A stretch of 33,607 bases of DNA from Priapulus caudatus (Eukaryota; Priapulida; Priapulimorpha; Priapulimorphida; Priapulidae), in contig NW_014577297.1 of assembly GCF_000485595.1 (NCBI RefSeq), positions 177,085-210,691 of the forward strand, read 5' to 3'. The notes under the pieces were generated by a model. The model saw only the letters and a program-made list of their open reading frames with translations. It was not told where the DNA came from and did not search any database. This document shows, one piece after another, positions 8,949 to 19,258 of the stretch. Both the position numbers and the translations under genes were made by a program. Position 1 is the first letter of the stretch; every line of letters starts with the position of its first letter.

Positions 8949-11900
8949 CTACTGCAGCAGAATTGGCTGACCGCTCGCGCTTGGGATCGGTTGGTTGGCC
9001 TCGTACACAATGCGCCCCCTGACGATGGTTTTGTGAACTACGCCGTAGAAAGGTCTGTTCAGGTACGGTGTCAACTTGTGTCGATGCTGAATCATACCAG
9101 TCTCAATCTGTCGGCAGAACAAGAGAAGAATGTATTACTATTCCTATAAATTGTTTTGTTATTATTTTGCTGCACTTCTCCGATGATGTGCCTGATTGGT
9201 TGACATTTCTTTCTAGTTATTTAGACCTTAGTCCATTACCATTATTGTGGCTTCAGGATCCCAGATGACAAAGTCTGCATCTTTGCCGACTGCAATGCTG
9301 CCCTTGCTTCCGTCGAGGTGACAGAGTGCAGCCGTGTTTTCACAGAGAAGACGCTGTACTTGCCGCAGAGAGAAGCCTTTCTCCTTAGCCCCAGTCCAAA
9401 ACAGAGACAAACCTAGATGAAGACACTGCAAACTGAGGAGCCGGTAAACGTCCTAGCGAGTTTGTGCCTTCCATGATAAAAACGCTGCACATTATGCTGT
9501 TAATTACCGGTATGAATCGACACGCTCGCTGCCATCTAAACTTGTCTAAACTTACTCTAGACTGAAGCTCCAGAAGCATAGTAGACAGGTCCACTTGTCA
9601 TAAGCTAATAGTACTAGGTTAATTGTACTAAGTCTAAATTTAAATTTAAATCCTCGAGAAAAAATTTATACACAATAGAATAATATGTATATAAATAATA
9701 ATAGTCATTTACCGAATTGCAGTGACGATATTCCGCCCCAGGCAGTCATGAAGTTTCCCGTTTCCGGGTTCTTCATTTCCGGCGGACACGGAGAATGGTC
9801 GGACACTATGGTCTGTATCACACCGGAACCGATCGCCTCCCACAGAACATCCTAAATGAAAAGAAATTAATCATAAAATTAGTAAATTGTCGAAAGAATT
9901 CCGAGTTTTTTTTAAAGTCAACATTCTTCGAACATACTCCAAGTGTGATTGAAAGACCGCACAACCTAACAGCCGGCGGCAGCGTATGCACGGGTGGATT
10001 GGAGACGCTTACCTGGTTCGATTTCTCTCTCACAGGGGGTGCACATTTGTACTCAGTGGCACCCGTGGGGACTTCCTCAGCATAGAGAGTCAGATAGTGG
10101 TTGCAGGTCTCGACGGTAAGAGGTGCGCCTTCGCTCTGCGCTTGCCTGATGATCGGCACCGCATCGCCAGATGACAGATGAACGATGTGGCAGCGCACCC
10201 TGGTGGAGAAAAATCCTAGTGTAAATCCAGGGTAACAGGCGGCCCAAGGTCATACGAGATGCCAATAAGGTGAGAGCAATGCTGCCTCATGGGATCAATC
10301 GATAATTACACACACATACACGTAGTAGTTAACTGTGGTAAGTGTGATTAGTGTACTATGATTATTTCACATATTTAGGGCCTACAGACTAAACCAGACT
10401 ACAACAACAGTTACTACCCAACATGACCAAGTTACTCTGTATCGTGGTAAACAAACACTTGCTTATATTGGAGGCACAGTCTGCACACTAGCTTGATTGC
10501 ATCTTGCTCCCACTCTCTTGGACGAGATGCTAAAAACGTCTCGTATTTCGTCACATCACCTGAAAATGTGAAAATATGACATGAATGAGTGTTCCTAACT
10601 GTATACGTTCATCACCATCAAATATTAGGTCTAAACAACTGAGGTGGATCGCACAGATTTCATTCAAAAATATTCATGAATGGACAACCAGGTGCCACTA
10701 CTTGTCAGCAGCAGTAACTCATCAATCATGCAATATGCTACTAAAACTCTATCGTTGCTATAACGACTAAACTAATTGAAGAGCCATGCAAAGTATTTCA
10801 CTATCATGACTAAGATGTTAGTTGTGACTACTCTCATGTAACAAAAAATAAAATAATTATATATGACAACACCAGAAAGATGAAATATACCTGTCACATC
10901 CGTGCAGCCGCATGAATCTAATTCAGCGTGAAACTGGTCGTAGTAATAGCACATGCAATATCAAATAAATATCAGAAACAAAATAGGTTAACACAAAAAT
11001 AATAACCATGCACCAGCTTTGTAGCTATGAGTGCATTTTGAAGATTACGGCAATTAAATTGTCTCTAAAAATAGAAAAGTCAGCAGAAGAGCGCAGTAAA
11101 TTAGAACTGGAACCACGAGTGTTTCCACAGTGGCATACATTAAATAACAATACATAGCATTAAAGAAACTCTCAAAGCTTCAGCTCAAAATGATAGCTTA
11201 TATGTTATCCTGGAAGTGTAACATATTCTTACCTGAATTGCGTGCAAAAATTAAGTGCAAACAGATTAAGAACTAAAACTAATGAAAAATTACATTATAT
11301 ACAGAGCCATCGAAATCAACACCAATGCTATTTCACAAATATTTACTGCTCATCTAGATGTTACCACAGCAGCATCTCTCACCAGCAGCACAGAGTTGGT
11401 TCCCTTCATCTGCGTCATCGCAAGATGGAGGTCTGCTTCGGAGACATTTGGGAACTCATCAAGGCCGCTGTGGATCAGGAAGCATTTAAAGCCAACAACT
11501 CCTGCCTTCACCATGGGCACAAGTTCATGCTGCAACACGACACAGAGAGTTACAATGCAAGGTGCTATATGTATAAATAGAGTATAAAGAAGAGCAGGAA
11601 TGCAAGTCAAACTTATAACGCACTTATAATACCATAATTGTAGGCTAATGATTATTATAATTAAAAATGAAATATTTAATAAAATATAATAAATTAATTT
11701 TGTATAACTGATCGGACAATAATAAACGCTCTCATTTGTAGCAGCAGAGATAGAACTTTGCAGTAGAAATTTATTCACATTGTCACACTGATTATCTGTA
11801 GATCTAGATTCTTGTAATATGGTAAGAAGATTTATAAGGAATGGTACTATAATGGTATAATAATTTAATTACTTGATTACCAGGTACCACTCCTCCCCAG

Positions 11901-14900
11901 AAGGCAACATCCACGTGACATTTACCAGGCATGCATGCAAGTTTGGTTTCCAGTGCTTGAACTGAGGTGGTCACTGGACTGCAATTCCTACATGGAATTA
12001 TAATAAAGTTGACAGTTTTGAAGAGGCACTGTAACACACCTAGTTACAGTAGAAGAGAATATGTAAGTGTATGCGTGTTATAGACCAGAAATCTGTAATT
12101 TTTAATCTGTGATTACTCAGTGGTTGGCAGGATCAGTGTATGAATTGTGATAAAATATAACTTCAAATGACAACTACAATTTAGGTCTTCCCAGAATCTA
12201 TGATGACAATTGTGACAACAACCAAATTGCAACTGACAGCAAAACAAGTGCCGCAGAGCGACAGCGCTCATTTAACGTCTACTGCGGTGACTCTGTGGTG
12301 GAGTGGTGGGATTCTAGTAAACCCTGTTAGTCCCAAATGTGTTCACACACGCGCCGAAACAGTGGAAGGCACAGGGATGGTATCAGGAACCTTCTCAAAG
12401 GAATGTTCGTTGGGATCGTTATGAAAGTTGCCACGAGATGGCGCGTACGTTTAAGTGTCTTCAGATTAAAGATGGAAGCTCCCATCGTACGTAGTAGCAA
12501 CAACTATTTGCAAGACAGAATAGGTAAGCACTCATCCATTTACCTACGCAAGCCTACAGGCTAAAATAGAGAGCTGCCGCCTGTAACTAATTAACGCAGG
12601 CAAAAACTACACAGTACTATTACCACCACATGCACTGGCAGTGGCATACGTTACATGTAACACACTGACAGTACAGAATGCCATAGAAATTATACGATTT
12701 AAGGAGCATAAACCTTCTTCAACCAAATTTAGCTTTTGAAAATTCACTGTGACATTGTAGCCTCATACATCCAAGCATGTATAGATTCTACTAGCAAACC
12801 TGGCAGTCAAATTCTTTCTAACAGACAGTAAACAAAACCATGTTTAACCCTCCTCTTGAGGGTCAAAAGGTTATCCGACACTTACTCTTCGCATGTCAGC
12901 AGAAAGTACATTTCATGGTCCTTTCAGTAAAGCCATAAAAATGGTAGGTCACCACTGAAACAAAAAAGTTTTTCAATCGCTCTGTCAGACCTTGTCCTCA
13001 GAAAATGTCTAAAATCTGCCCTGTGCCCCATTGACCTTTGACCTGTGACCTCCAATTTTGGCACAGTGATGGCTTTTCCTACCATGATGCTATACACCGA
13101 CTATCACGAGCCTAGGTCGAGCCGTTTAGATTTGTGCCGCAATTCTGCATTTCCTCCCTATACCTTAAGTTAAGGAGGGAATGTTCCCCCTTCTTTTACC
13201 TCTTGACCTTTGACCTTTGACCCCCAGCTTTAACATCCCAACTCGTTTTCGGATTACCCCCCCAGGTCCCAAATATCGTGACCGTATGTCGAGCGGTTAA
13301 GATTTGTGCCCAACTGTTGACGCACGGACGGACGGACGGCCGGACGCACGCTCATGCGACTCTACAAGTTGCATCTGACTATATATATGTCAAATGAGCT
13401 AAACATCTTGAATGCATGCAAGTGTAGTGCAGACTTACAAAGGCATATCAACGATGGTAGTGATGCCACCAGCAGCAGCTGCCTTGGTCGCAGTCTCAAA
13501 ACCTTCCCAGTCAGTGCGACCTGGTTCATTAACATGAACGTGGCTGTCTACAATTCCTGCCATGACGACCAGCCTTCCAGCATCAATCACCTATCAAACG
13601 AGAAGCACCTGCTTCACAGTTGCACAGTGTTTTGCAAATCACACTTTTATCTGTAGGAAAATGATTAAAACACCCTTCCTTTAAGTTCGAGGTCCGGTGT
13701 CTTCTAAATTGAAGCCATAATTCGAGTTTGACCATCAAGCTATATTCGAATTTTGCGTAGGGGAGAGATAGTGATCCGCTAGGGGACGGCTCTGATTGGC
13801 TAATTTTGTCTCTTATTTTATTTTATTTTTTATTATTTTTGGCTAATTTTGTTTTATTTTAGAATTAGGGATAGGGTTAGGGTTAGGGTTAGGGTTAACT
13901 GATTTCTATATCCACAACTTATTTCTATATTCACTATCTCTCCCCTGAGACCTACTAGCTATATTCTTGTACCCTTGATCAATTTGTAAAGAAGGAAGGA
14001 GCTAAAGAAAGAGTATAGCCAATGGAAATAGAAAATGTCAGGTAATGCAAAAGAAAAGGATTGGGAGAGTGATAAAGGTTCATGGGGGAGAAGCTAGGCC
14101 AGAAAAGAAACCTATATGAGAAAGTAAAAACCAAGGAAAAGAAGAAAGCGAAGGATTCATTATATCGTGTGTGTGCGACACCAACAAATATAAGAACATA
14201 TAAGATAACAAATAACGTAACAGGGTGCGGAATTAATGGGAGTCCGGAGTCAAATACTCCCTGATTTACTGTCGGACTCCCTGATTTGAAATATGCAGGA
14301 GGAGTCCGTGGGACTCCCTGGAAATTCTGCCATACTATACTAACTAGTTCGTTCCAGAGCACGGCCTCGCGGAATTAACGTATTTTTTCAGCAAATGGCC
14401 AAAGAAAATTTGGCAGACGTAACCGTATATGAATTTTCAAAATAAGCATGTGTTATTGTTAACGCCGTGGCTATTCTTACGACCAGTCGTAACAATTATG
14501 TATGGACTATTCTGCAAGGTGTCTATATACCGTCACCTACGAGTCGAAGCCGTACTACAGGATTCGATACAGGCTCCGACCCAGGATTCATGGGGAGCCA
14601 GACAAGGCCACGGCTGCGAGCGTATATAAGGACCGCCCGGGATTGACTCGGGGTGCTTCATTCCACCAGACGACCAGGAGAACTGATCGTGTAAGGATCA
14701 ACCCTTACAATTCTTACGACATGTCAGTGTGACATCAGTGGCTATCTATACTGTATACACCATAGATAGTATATAAGATAGCCGAGTCGGTTTATAGTTG
14801 GGGCTAGGGTTAGGGTTGGGGTTAGGGTCAGGGGTTTTGCATCATTCCTTATGTTATTATAGTGAATGCGCATGCGTTACCGGAACTTCCCCCATGTCGT

Positions 14901-17260
14901 AAGAATATATAGTCCATAAATAATTGTTACGACTGGTCGTAAGAATAGCCACGCCCTATTTTTAATAATAATATCTTTAATTTTGAACTTCAGACTGCGG
15001 ACTCCAGCATTTTGTTACGGACTCCCTCTTTTTGAGGGTAGGGAGTCCGTTGGACTCCCGTCTTCAAAAGTTAATTTCTACCCTTTACGTAGCCACAATT
15101 AAGTTCCCTTCTCGCTTAACACTACGTTGGCGAGAGTCCTACGAGGTGTAACTTACGTTCTATACGACGCACAGGCACTTGAAGCGTTTCAACTGTAAAC
15201 ACACGCCGCCGCCATTGCGCGCACACTGACACATAAATATATATATTTATGTGTCAGTGTGCGCGCAATGTGCCGGCGCGTGTCGGTTTACAGTTGAAAC
15301 GCTTCAATGTGCCTGTGATACGAGTGTACAGTGTGAGAGCGGTCGGTTTACCGGTTCAGGATAGAGACATGGTCACAATAAACAATGACAATGTTCATTT
15401 ACACATCAATATAAATATAATATTATTCAATTCAAGTGGCGTCAGACGCCATGCCTTTCAGGCACCACCAATCCAATGATACCGCTGGCGGGACCATGGG
15501 GTAGTATAGGATCCGTTATTGATCTTCTCCCGAATGCTGTTAACGGTAATCTATGCGCCCTATAAGGAGACGGGCAGAGAGTCAGGTCAGGGGGGTACAG
15601 GGGCGGGTCTAGGGGTCGGTCCCCTGCCCGCGCAGAATACGCATCTGAGGGGTTCTTTATGTTTCAAAAAGAAAAAGAATTTTCTGGGGGGAGGGGCCCC
15701 CAGGACCCCCTTGCGTCTAAGAAACGTTCAGTATGTCTGAGGAAGAGCGTTGCCTTACACAGTGATAGTACGACAGAACCTAATAGAACATCCTAACATT
15801 CAAGAACAATAACTTGTTGTGGGTATGCTACGGAGCCCCCCCCGTGCGTCCAACCCTGTACACGCCTCAGGTCACCTGTAGCTATCAATTTTATATCAAG
15901 AAATCTGGCCCATTTCTGTCCGTCTACTTCCTATTCTATGCAGGGCAGGCATGCCGTTGCGTTATATTGATGGGGAGCATGGCTTTGCTCGGGTCAGCCG
16001 CTTTCAATGACAATTTTACAGTTGTTGTGACACCAGTACTAATTGCATCATGTCTTGAATGGAATGTATTTCGGGAAGGTTACCCAAAGTATCCCTGTAA
16101 AGTAGAGAAAATTATTTGAGTTTTGGTCATTATGATATTTTAATCTATGATTGCTAACAAATCTTTCATAATCATCATGTAATTTTCTCTAAAATTACAG
16201 TGAAACAACTTTTTTGTGCTAAATTCACAACTGCCTCAGAATGTATCCAGAGCCTCACCACTTTGTCCTGTAATTTCAAATTTTTTTTTTTTCCGGGGGA
16301 GGGCATGCCCCAGACCCCCCCCCCCCCTAAGGTGGCTTGCTCCCCGGGGCGTCTATTTTTCCGTACCACAAATGCGCGAAGGGTTCCTCTGATTGTGCTG
16401 CTTTTGATTGCTCTGGCGGAACCAAGGGTGTTGCTATTGCCCGTGGGTGAACCCGCAACGTGGCGAGCACTTGAGTGTAGGATAGTGTTAGGTTGGTTAC
16501 GGGTGGTTTAGGTTACGGTTAGTTAGGGTTAGGGTTAGTTTTTTGTTTCAATTGTTTTAATTTTTAATTTTAAGGGTTAGTGATCAGTCGTTAGGGTTCA
16601 GGGGTAGGTGGTAGGGTTAGGGTTAGGATTTTTGCAGTCATGATATCTGTCCAGCACAATAGATAATTTTGTGAATAACACTGCCTTTATATAGCTGGGC
16701 GACACTATACCATATTGTAGTGTGATGGGGTGTGGTGGCGGTGTTTGGAGTGAGGTTACCGTTAGGGGTAACTTTTGAACGTCATATCGTCAACGTTATC
16801 ACGTGAACCTCGCCTCTCAGCACCAATCAGAGAACCTTCGCGATTTGCTGTACGGAAAAAATTAGACGGCTCCCCGGGCTCGCCCTAGGCTATCACTCGA
16901 AAGCCGCGGCACTATTTTATTGCTTCCGACGCCTTGACCATATAATATAGCCTATACGTTAGGTTAGGCATTATGGGTTAGGGTTAACGGTCAGGGTAGT
17001 TAGCCAAGCACATTGGTTTCATTGGACCCATGTTTCAGGCGCGGATTAGGCCGTTTGCACCGGTTTCCTGAACGGTCACAGGCTGGGTATCTTCAGAATT
17101 GACCTTCAAAATTTACCTGTTCAAATATAGACTCATCACACAGACCATAGTGTCCGCGTTGAATTTCCATGACCTTTCCATTTCTGCAAATAATATTAGC
17201 ACAGCAGACTTCGTCTGTATTATCAAATATTACAGACTGTCCTTTAAGCAACGTATTCAT
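8949..17260 (-). CDS. ALN: Allantoinase, complete, ten exons
   Basis: Allantoinase hydrolyses allantoin to allantoate in purine breakdown. Exons (minus strand, 5' to 3'): 17117-17260, 13439-13590, 11873-11987, 11383-11529, 10891-10933, 10463-10559, 10013-10199, 9713-9851, 9240-9412, 8949-9107. All join in phase, giving 452 codons including TAG, the usual size for the family. Ligands of the amidohydrolase binuclear metal centre are visible: HVHVNEPGR (H65, H67), GFKCFL (K152, the carboxylated lysine), FHAEL (H188), HIVHLSS (H240) and SDHSPC (D313). Other family signatures are [10 protein letters not shown] and [10 protein letters not shown]. The start is the ATG at 17260, just before LLKGQSVIF; the frame stays open upstream, so a longer N-terminus is possible. 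The C-terminus (PILLQ) lacks an SKL-type peroxisomal signal. Dihydropyrimidinase is the nearest alternative, but HVHxNEPGR and SDHSPC favour allantoinase. Confidence 0.95.
10200..10462 (-). other. GC-AG intron in the allantoinase gene
   Basis: Exon 6 ends ...CAA TAT AA and the intron begins GCAAGT, the strong U1 match expected of GC donors. The acceptor is CCACCAG at 10200. This junction alone yields Y-K-V-R-C-H-I-V-H in frame. The nearby GT at 10458-10457 (CAA|GTGTTT) would shift the frame. Confidence 0.8.
12180..13345. repeat. Repeat-rich part of allantoinase intron 2
   Basis: No exon was found here. 13020-13340 carries two related blocks, each with TTGACCTTTGACC(T/C) followed later by a (T)GTCGAGC(C/G)GTT(T/A)AGATTTGTGCC motif. 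It ends in a (GGAC)n run at ~13325-13345. The arrangement looks like a degenerate interspersed repeat with internal duplication. Confidence 0.5.
13866..13897. repeat. Telomere-like (TTAGGG)n in allantoinase intron 1
   Basis: Four to five TTAGGG units. It lies in the first intron (13591-17116) of the minus-strand allantoinase gene and is the first of several such tracts there. Confidence 0.85.
14464..14955. mobile_element. MITE-like element with ~45-bp TIRs, nested in intron 1
   Basis: GTGGCTATTCTTACGACCAG followed by TCGTAACAATTAT(G/T)TATGGACTAT at 14464-14512 is repeated as its reverse complement at ~14906-14955. The interior includes a TTAGGG-like tract at 14804-14834. The flanks carry GGACTCC-type inverted motifs (14240-14325 and 14995-15060), suggesting insertion into an older inverted-repeat element. 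No transposase was found. Confidence 0.7.
15104..15335. mobile_element. Foldback (hairpin) element, copy B, in intron 1
   Basis: It begins TTCCCTTCTCGCTTAACACTACGTT, as does copy A at 3366. Inverted arms of about 65 bp (GAAGCGTTTCAACTGTAAAC... and its complement ...GTTTACAGTTGAAACGCTTC) meet at AT-rich ATATATAT near 15240. The 3' flank GTGCCTGTG matches copy A as well. Confidence 0.75.
15340..16500. other. Intron 1 interior, no exon seen
   Basis: No allantoinase exon is required here, because exons 1 and 2 join in phase. Two C/G-rich motifs (TTTTCTGGGGGGAGGGGCCCCC at ~15680; TTTTCCGGGGGAGGGCATGCCCC at ~16285) resemble ends of interspersed repeats. The plus-strand frame at 15814-16119 (101 residues) is hydrophobic, but I recognise no family in it and do not call it a gene. 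Confidence 0.4.
16515..16985. repeat. Dispersed telomere-like TTAGGG tracts in intron 1
   Basis: Short TTAGGG runs at about 16522-16540, 16585-16592, 16612-16628 and 16970-16986, separated by non-telomeric DNA and mostly on the plus strand. Confidence 0.7.
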
Positions 17261-17640
17261 CTTGCAGGTACAGATGTCTTTGACCGGATTATTGTTTCGC
17301 GAAGATGACAAATAGTACGCCGCCTCACCGCCTGCTGTCGGTCTGTGATGTGAATCGCTTTGATCCGAAACTTACCAGTCAGCTGTTGCAGCAGGGTGCG
17401 CCACTTTATTTTATTGTTTTTTATTTATTTATTTATTTATTTAGGTACTTATCCATGACAATGAATGATACATGCATAGCATACTTATTATAGCAGTATT
17501 TTTGAAATTCACGATTATGCGTTTAAGTATCCCAGTATGCTACTTAACAGTGACCAAAGGGAACAAGAAGTTGCAGTTGACGGGTCAAATATGTGGCATA
17601 TGTAGGGCATTAGTGCATTAATTTATCCTAAGATTACAAA

Positions 17641-17913
17641 TAACTTACGCACGCGCGGCACGTACGCAATAAAGCAGGCACACACGTACGCACGTACGCG
17701 CATAAAGCAGGACACGTACGCACTACGCATAAGCAGGCACCACAGTACGCACGGTTCACGCCATAAACGCAGGCCACAAGACGACGTACGCAATAAAGCA
17801 GGCACACACGTACGCACGTACGCAATAAAGCAGGCACACACGTACGCACGTACGCAATAAAGCAGGCACACACGTACGCAATAAAGCACGCACACACATA
17901 CGAAAGAACGCAC
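17641..17913. repeat. ~32-bp minisatellite (ACGCAATAAAGCAGGCACAC unit)
   Basis: Tandem units of about 32 bp, ACGTACGCAATAAAGCAGGC followed by ACACACGTACGC. Units at 17785-17890 are near-identical. Those at 17690-17785 carry many single-base gains and losses. Minus-strand reading frames across it give repeated CVPALLRT peptides and are artefacts. Confidence 0.9.
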
Positions 17914-17924
17914 GCACGAACGCA

Positions 17925-18766
17925 GTGGCGTAGCTAGGATTTTTCAGCGGCGGGGGGGGGGGGGGGAAAACCATCCGGGGCCATACATTTTCGTGGGGCA
18001 CAATAGTATAATTTTTATTGAGATGTGCGTTCGAACCTTCTTTCATTGTATTTACTGTTCTTAAGGGCATTGTTTTTATATTCAAATTTTTATTAAGGGA
18101 GAGTTACTCTAGGTTCTAGGGTTATTTTCAGTAATTTAGGTTTATAATATACGCTACATAAAAAGTTTCATGGTTCAATTACCATTCGAAATATTATTAA
18201 AAATGTTTTAAAAACATACGACTACAGTTTGTACAACGACGGTGCGCCACTCAAAGCGCAGCGATCTGATAAGTTGCCGCAAAACCACTTTCCAGCCAAG
18301 GCTAGCAGGCGAGCGGTGTTCTTATTTATTCATTTAAAGCAAAAGGATTTAATATCTTATAAACGACATATAGTTTCAGTTATAATATGGATATTTGCCT
18401 CTAAAATGAATATCGTTCAGTTAATAGCATTTAGGTATAAATTATATTGCCATTTTGTGATTAGCCTCGTCTGTTAACCTGCAAAATAAACTGTCAAACG
18501 CAACGTTTTCGGGGTGGGCAGCACGGTCGCGGGGTGTCATGGCGCGTGCAAATTTCGTTGCGTTGATGTGTTCATTTATAACAATTAAATGTGGTATCTG
18601 GTTAACAAATACGCCTGTGTGTATAGACGATTTGTTATCACAGTAGTACAGGTTGTAGGCAGTAAAATCTCAGAGGCTACGTTGTCCCTTTTAAGCATGA
18701 ACTTTCAGTGGGGGGGCACCTGGGGGGGGGGGCACAGAAAATTTGTCCCCCCGTAGCTACGCCCCT
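17925..18766. mobile_element. Inverted-repeat element with GTGGCGTAGCTAGG ends and an 11-bp flanking direct repeat
   Basis: The left end GTGGCGTAGCTAGG, followed by a poly-G run, is mirrored on the right by a poly-G/C segment and CCGTAGCTACGCCCCT. GCACGAACGCA occurs on both sides (17914-17924 and 18767-18777), consistent with a target-site duplication, although the flank is itself an ACGC-rich tandem array. A TTAA-class MITE (18097-18690) is inserted inside. Confidence 0.7.
18097..18690. mobile_element. TTAA-flanked MITE, copy 2 (opposite orientation to copy 1)
   Basis: Diverged reverse-orientation copy of 6881-7476. Shared landmarks include CTAGGTTCTAGGGTTATTTTC, CATAAAAAGTTTCATGGTTCAA, AAACCACTTTCCAGCCAAGG, AAGCAAAAGGAT and TATAGACGATTTGTTAT. 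TTAA flanks it at 18093-18096 and 18691-18694. It is nested inside the 17925-18766 element. Confidence 0.8.
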
Positions 18767-19258
18767 GCACGAACGCAAGACTGCAAGAACGCACGCACAA
18801 AAAGGAATTAAATATATAGGGAGTATATAATATGATACAGCAATGTGACCATAAAAGAATGGGAACATTAACAAGTTTGATGGTTATTAAAAACAGTCAT
18901 TAAATTTATACTTGCAATTTTCACTTATACAATGACGTACATTTACGAATGCACACAAAGAACAAGTAAATTTATAACAATAGCAAAAACTTTAATATTA
19001 ATTACAATAACCTCAATGATTTCAAAAATATGGGCTTGATATTTTTTTTTTATAATTTAACATTATATCATACCCTTCCTAATTTGCCACTCAATTCACT
19101 ATTAGTAATAACAATTTATATTTAATCAGTTCAGTCCGAGAGTGAGAGCTCACTAGCACTTTACATGTTACAGATTAATTTTCATGATTAACAATTTCAT
19201 TACAAAGGATCGAGATGGTTGTCAGTTCTATTTTATCAAGCCAATAGTTGATGGCAAT

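Noticed and set aside
15814-16119. 101-residue hydrophobic plus-strand frame in allantoinase intron 1
   Set aside because: No recognisable domain, AT-rich and repeat-rich setting, no splice or promoter context.
17623-18085. Cys/Val/Leu/Arg-rich minus-strand frames with CVPALLRT repeats
   Set aside because: They follow the 32-bp minisatellite; all three frames give similar low-complexity peptides.
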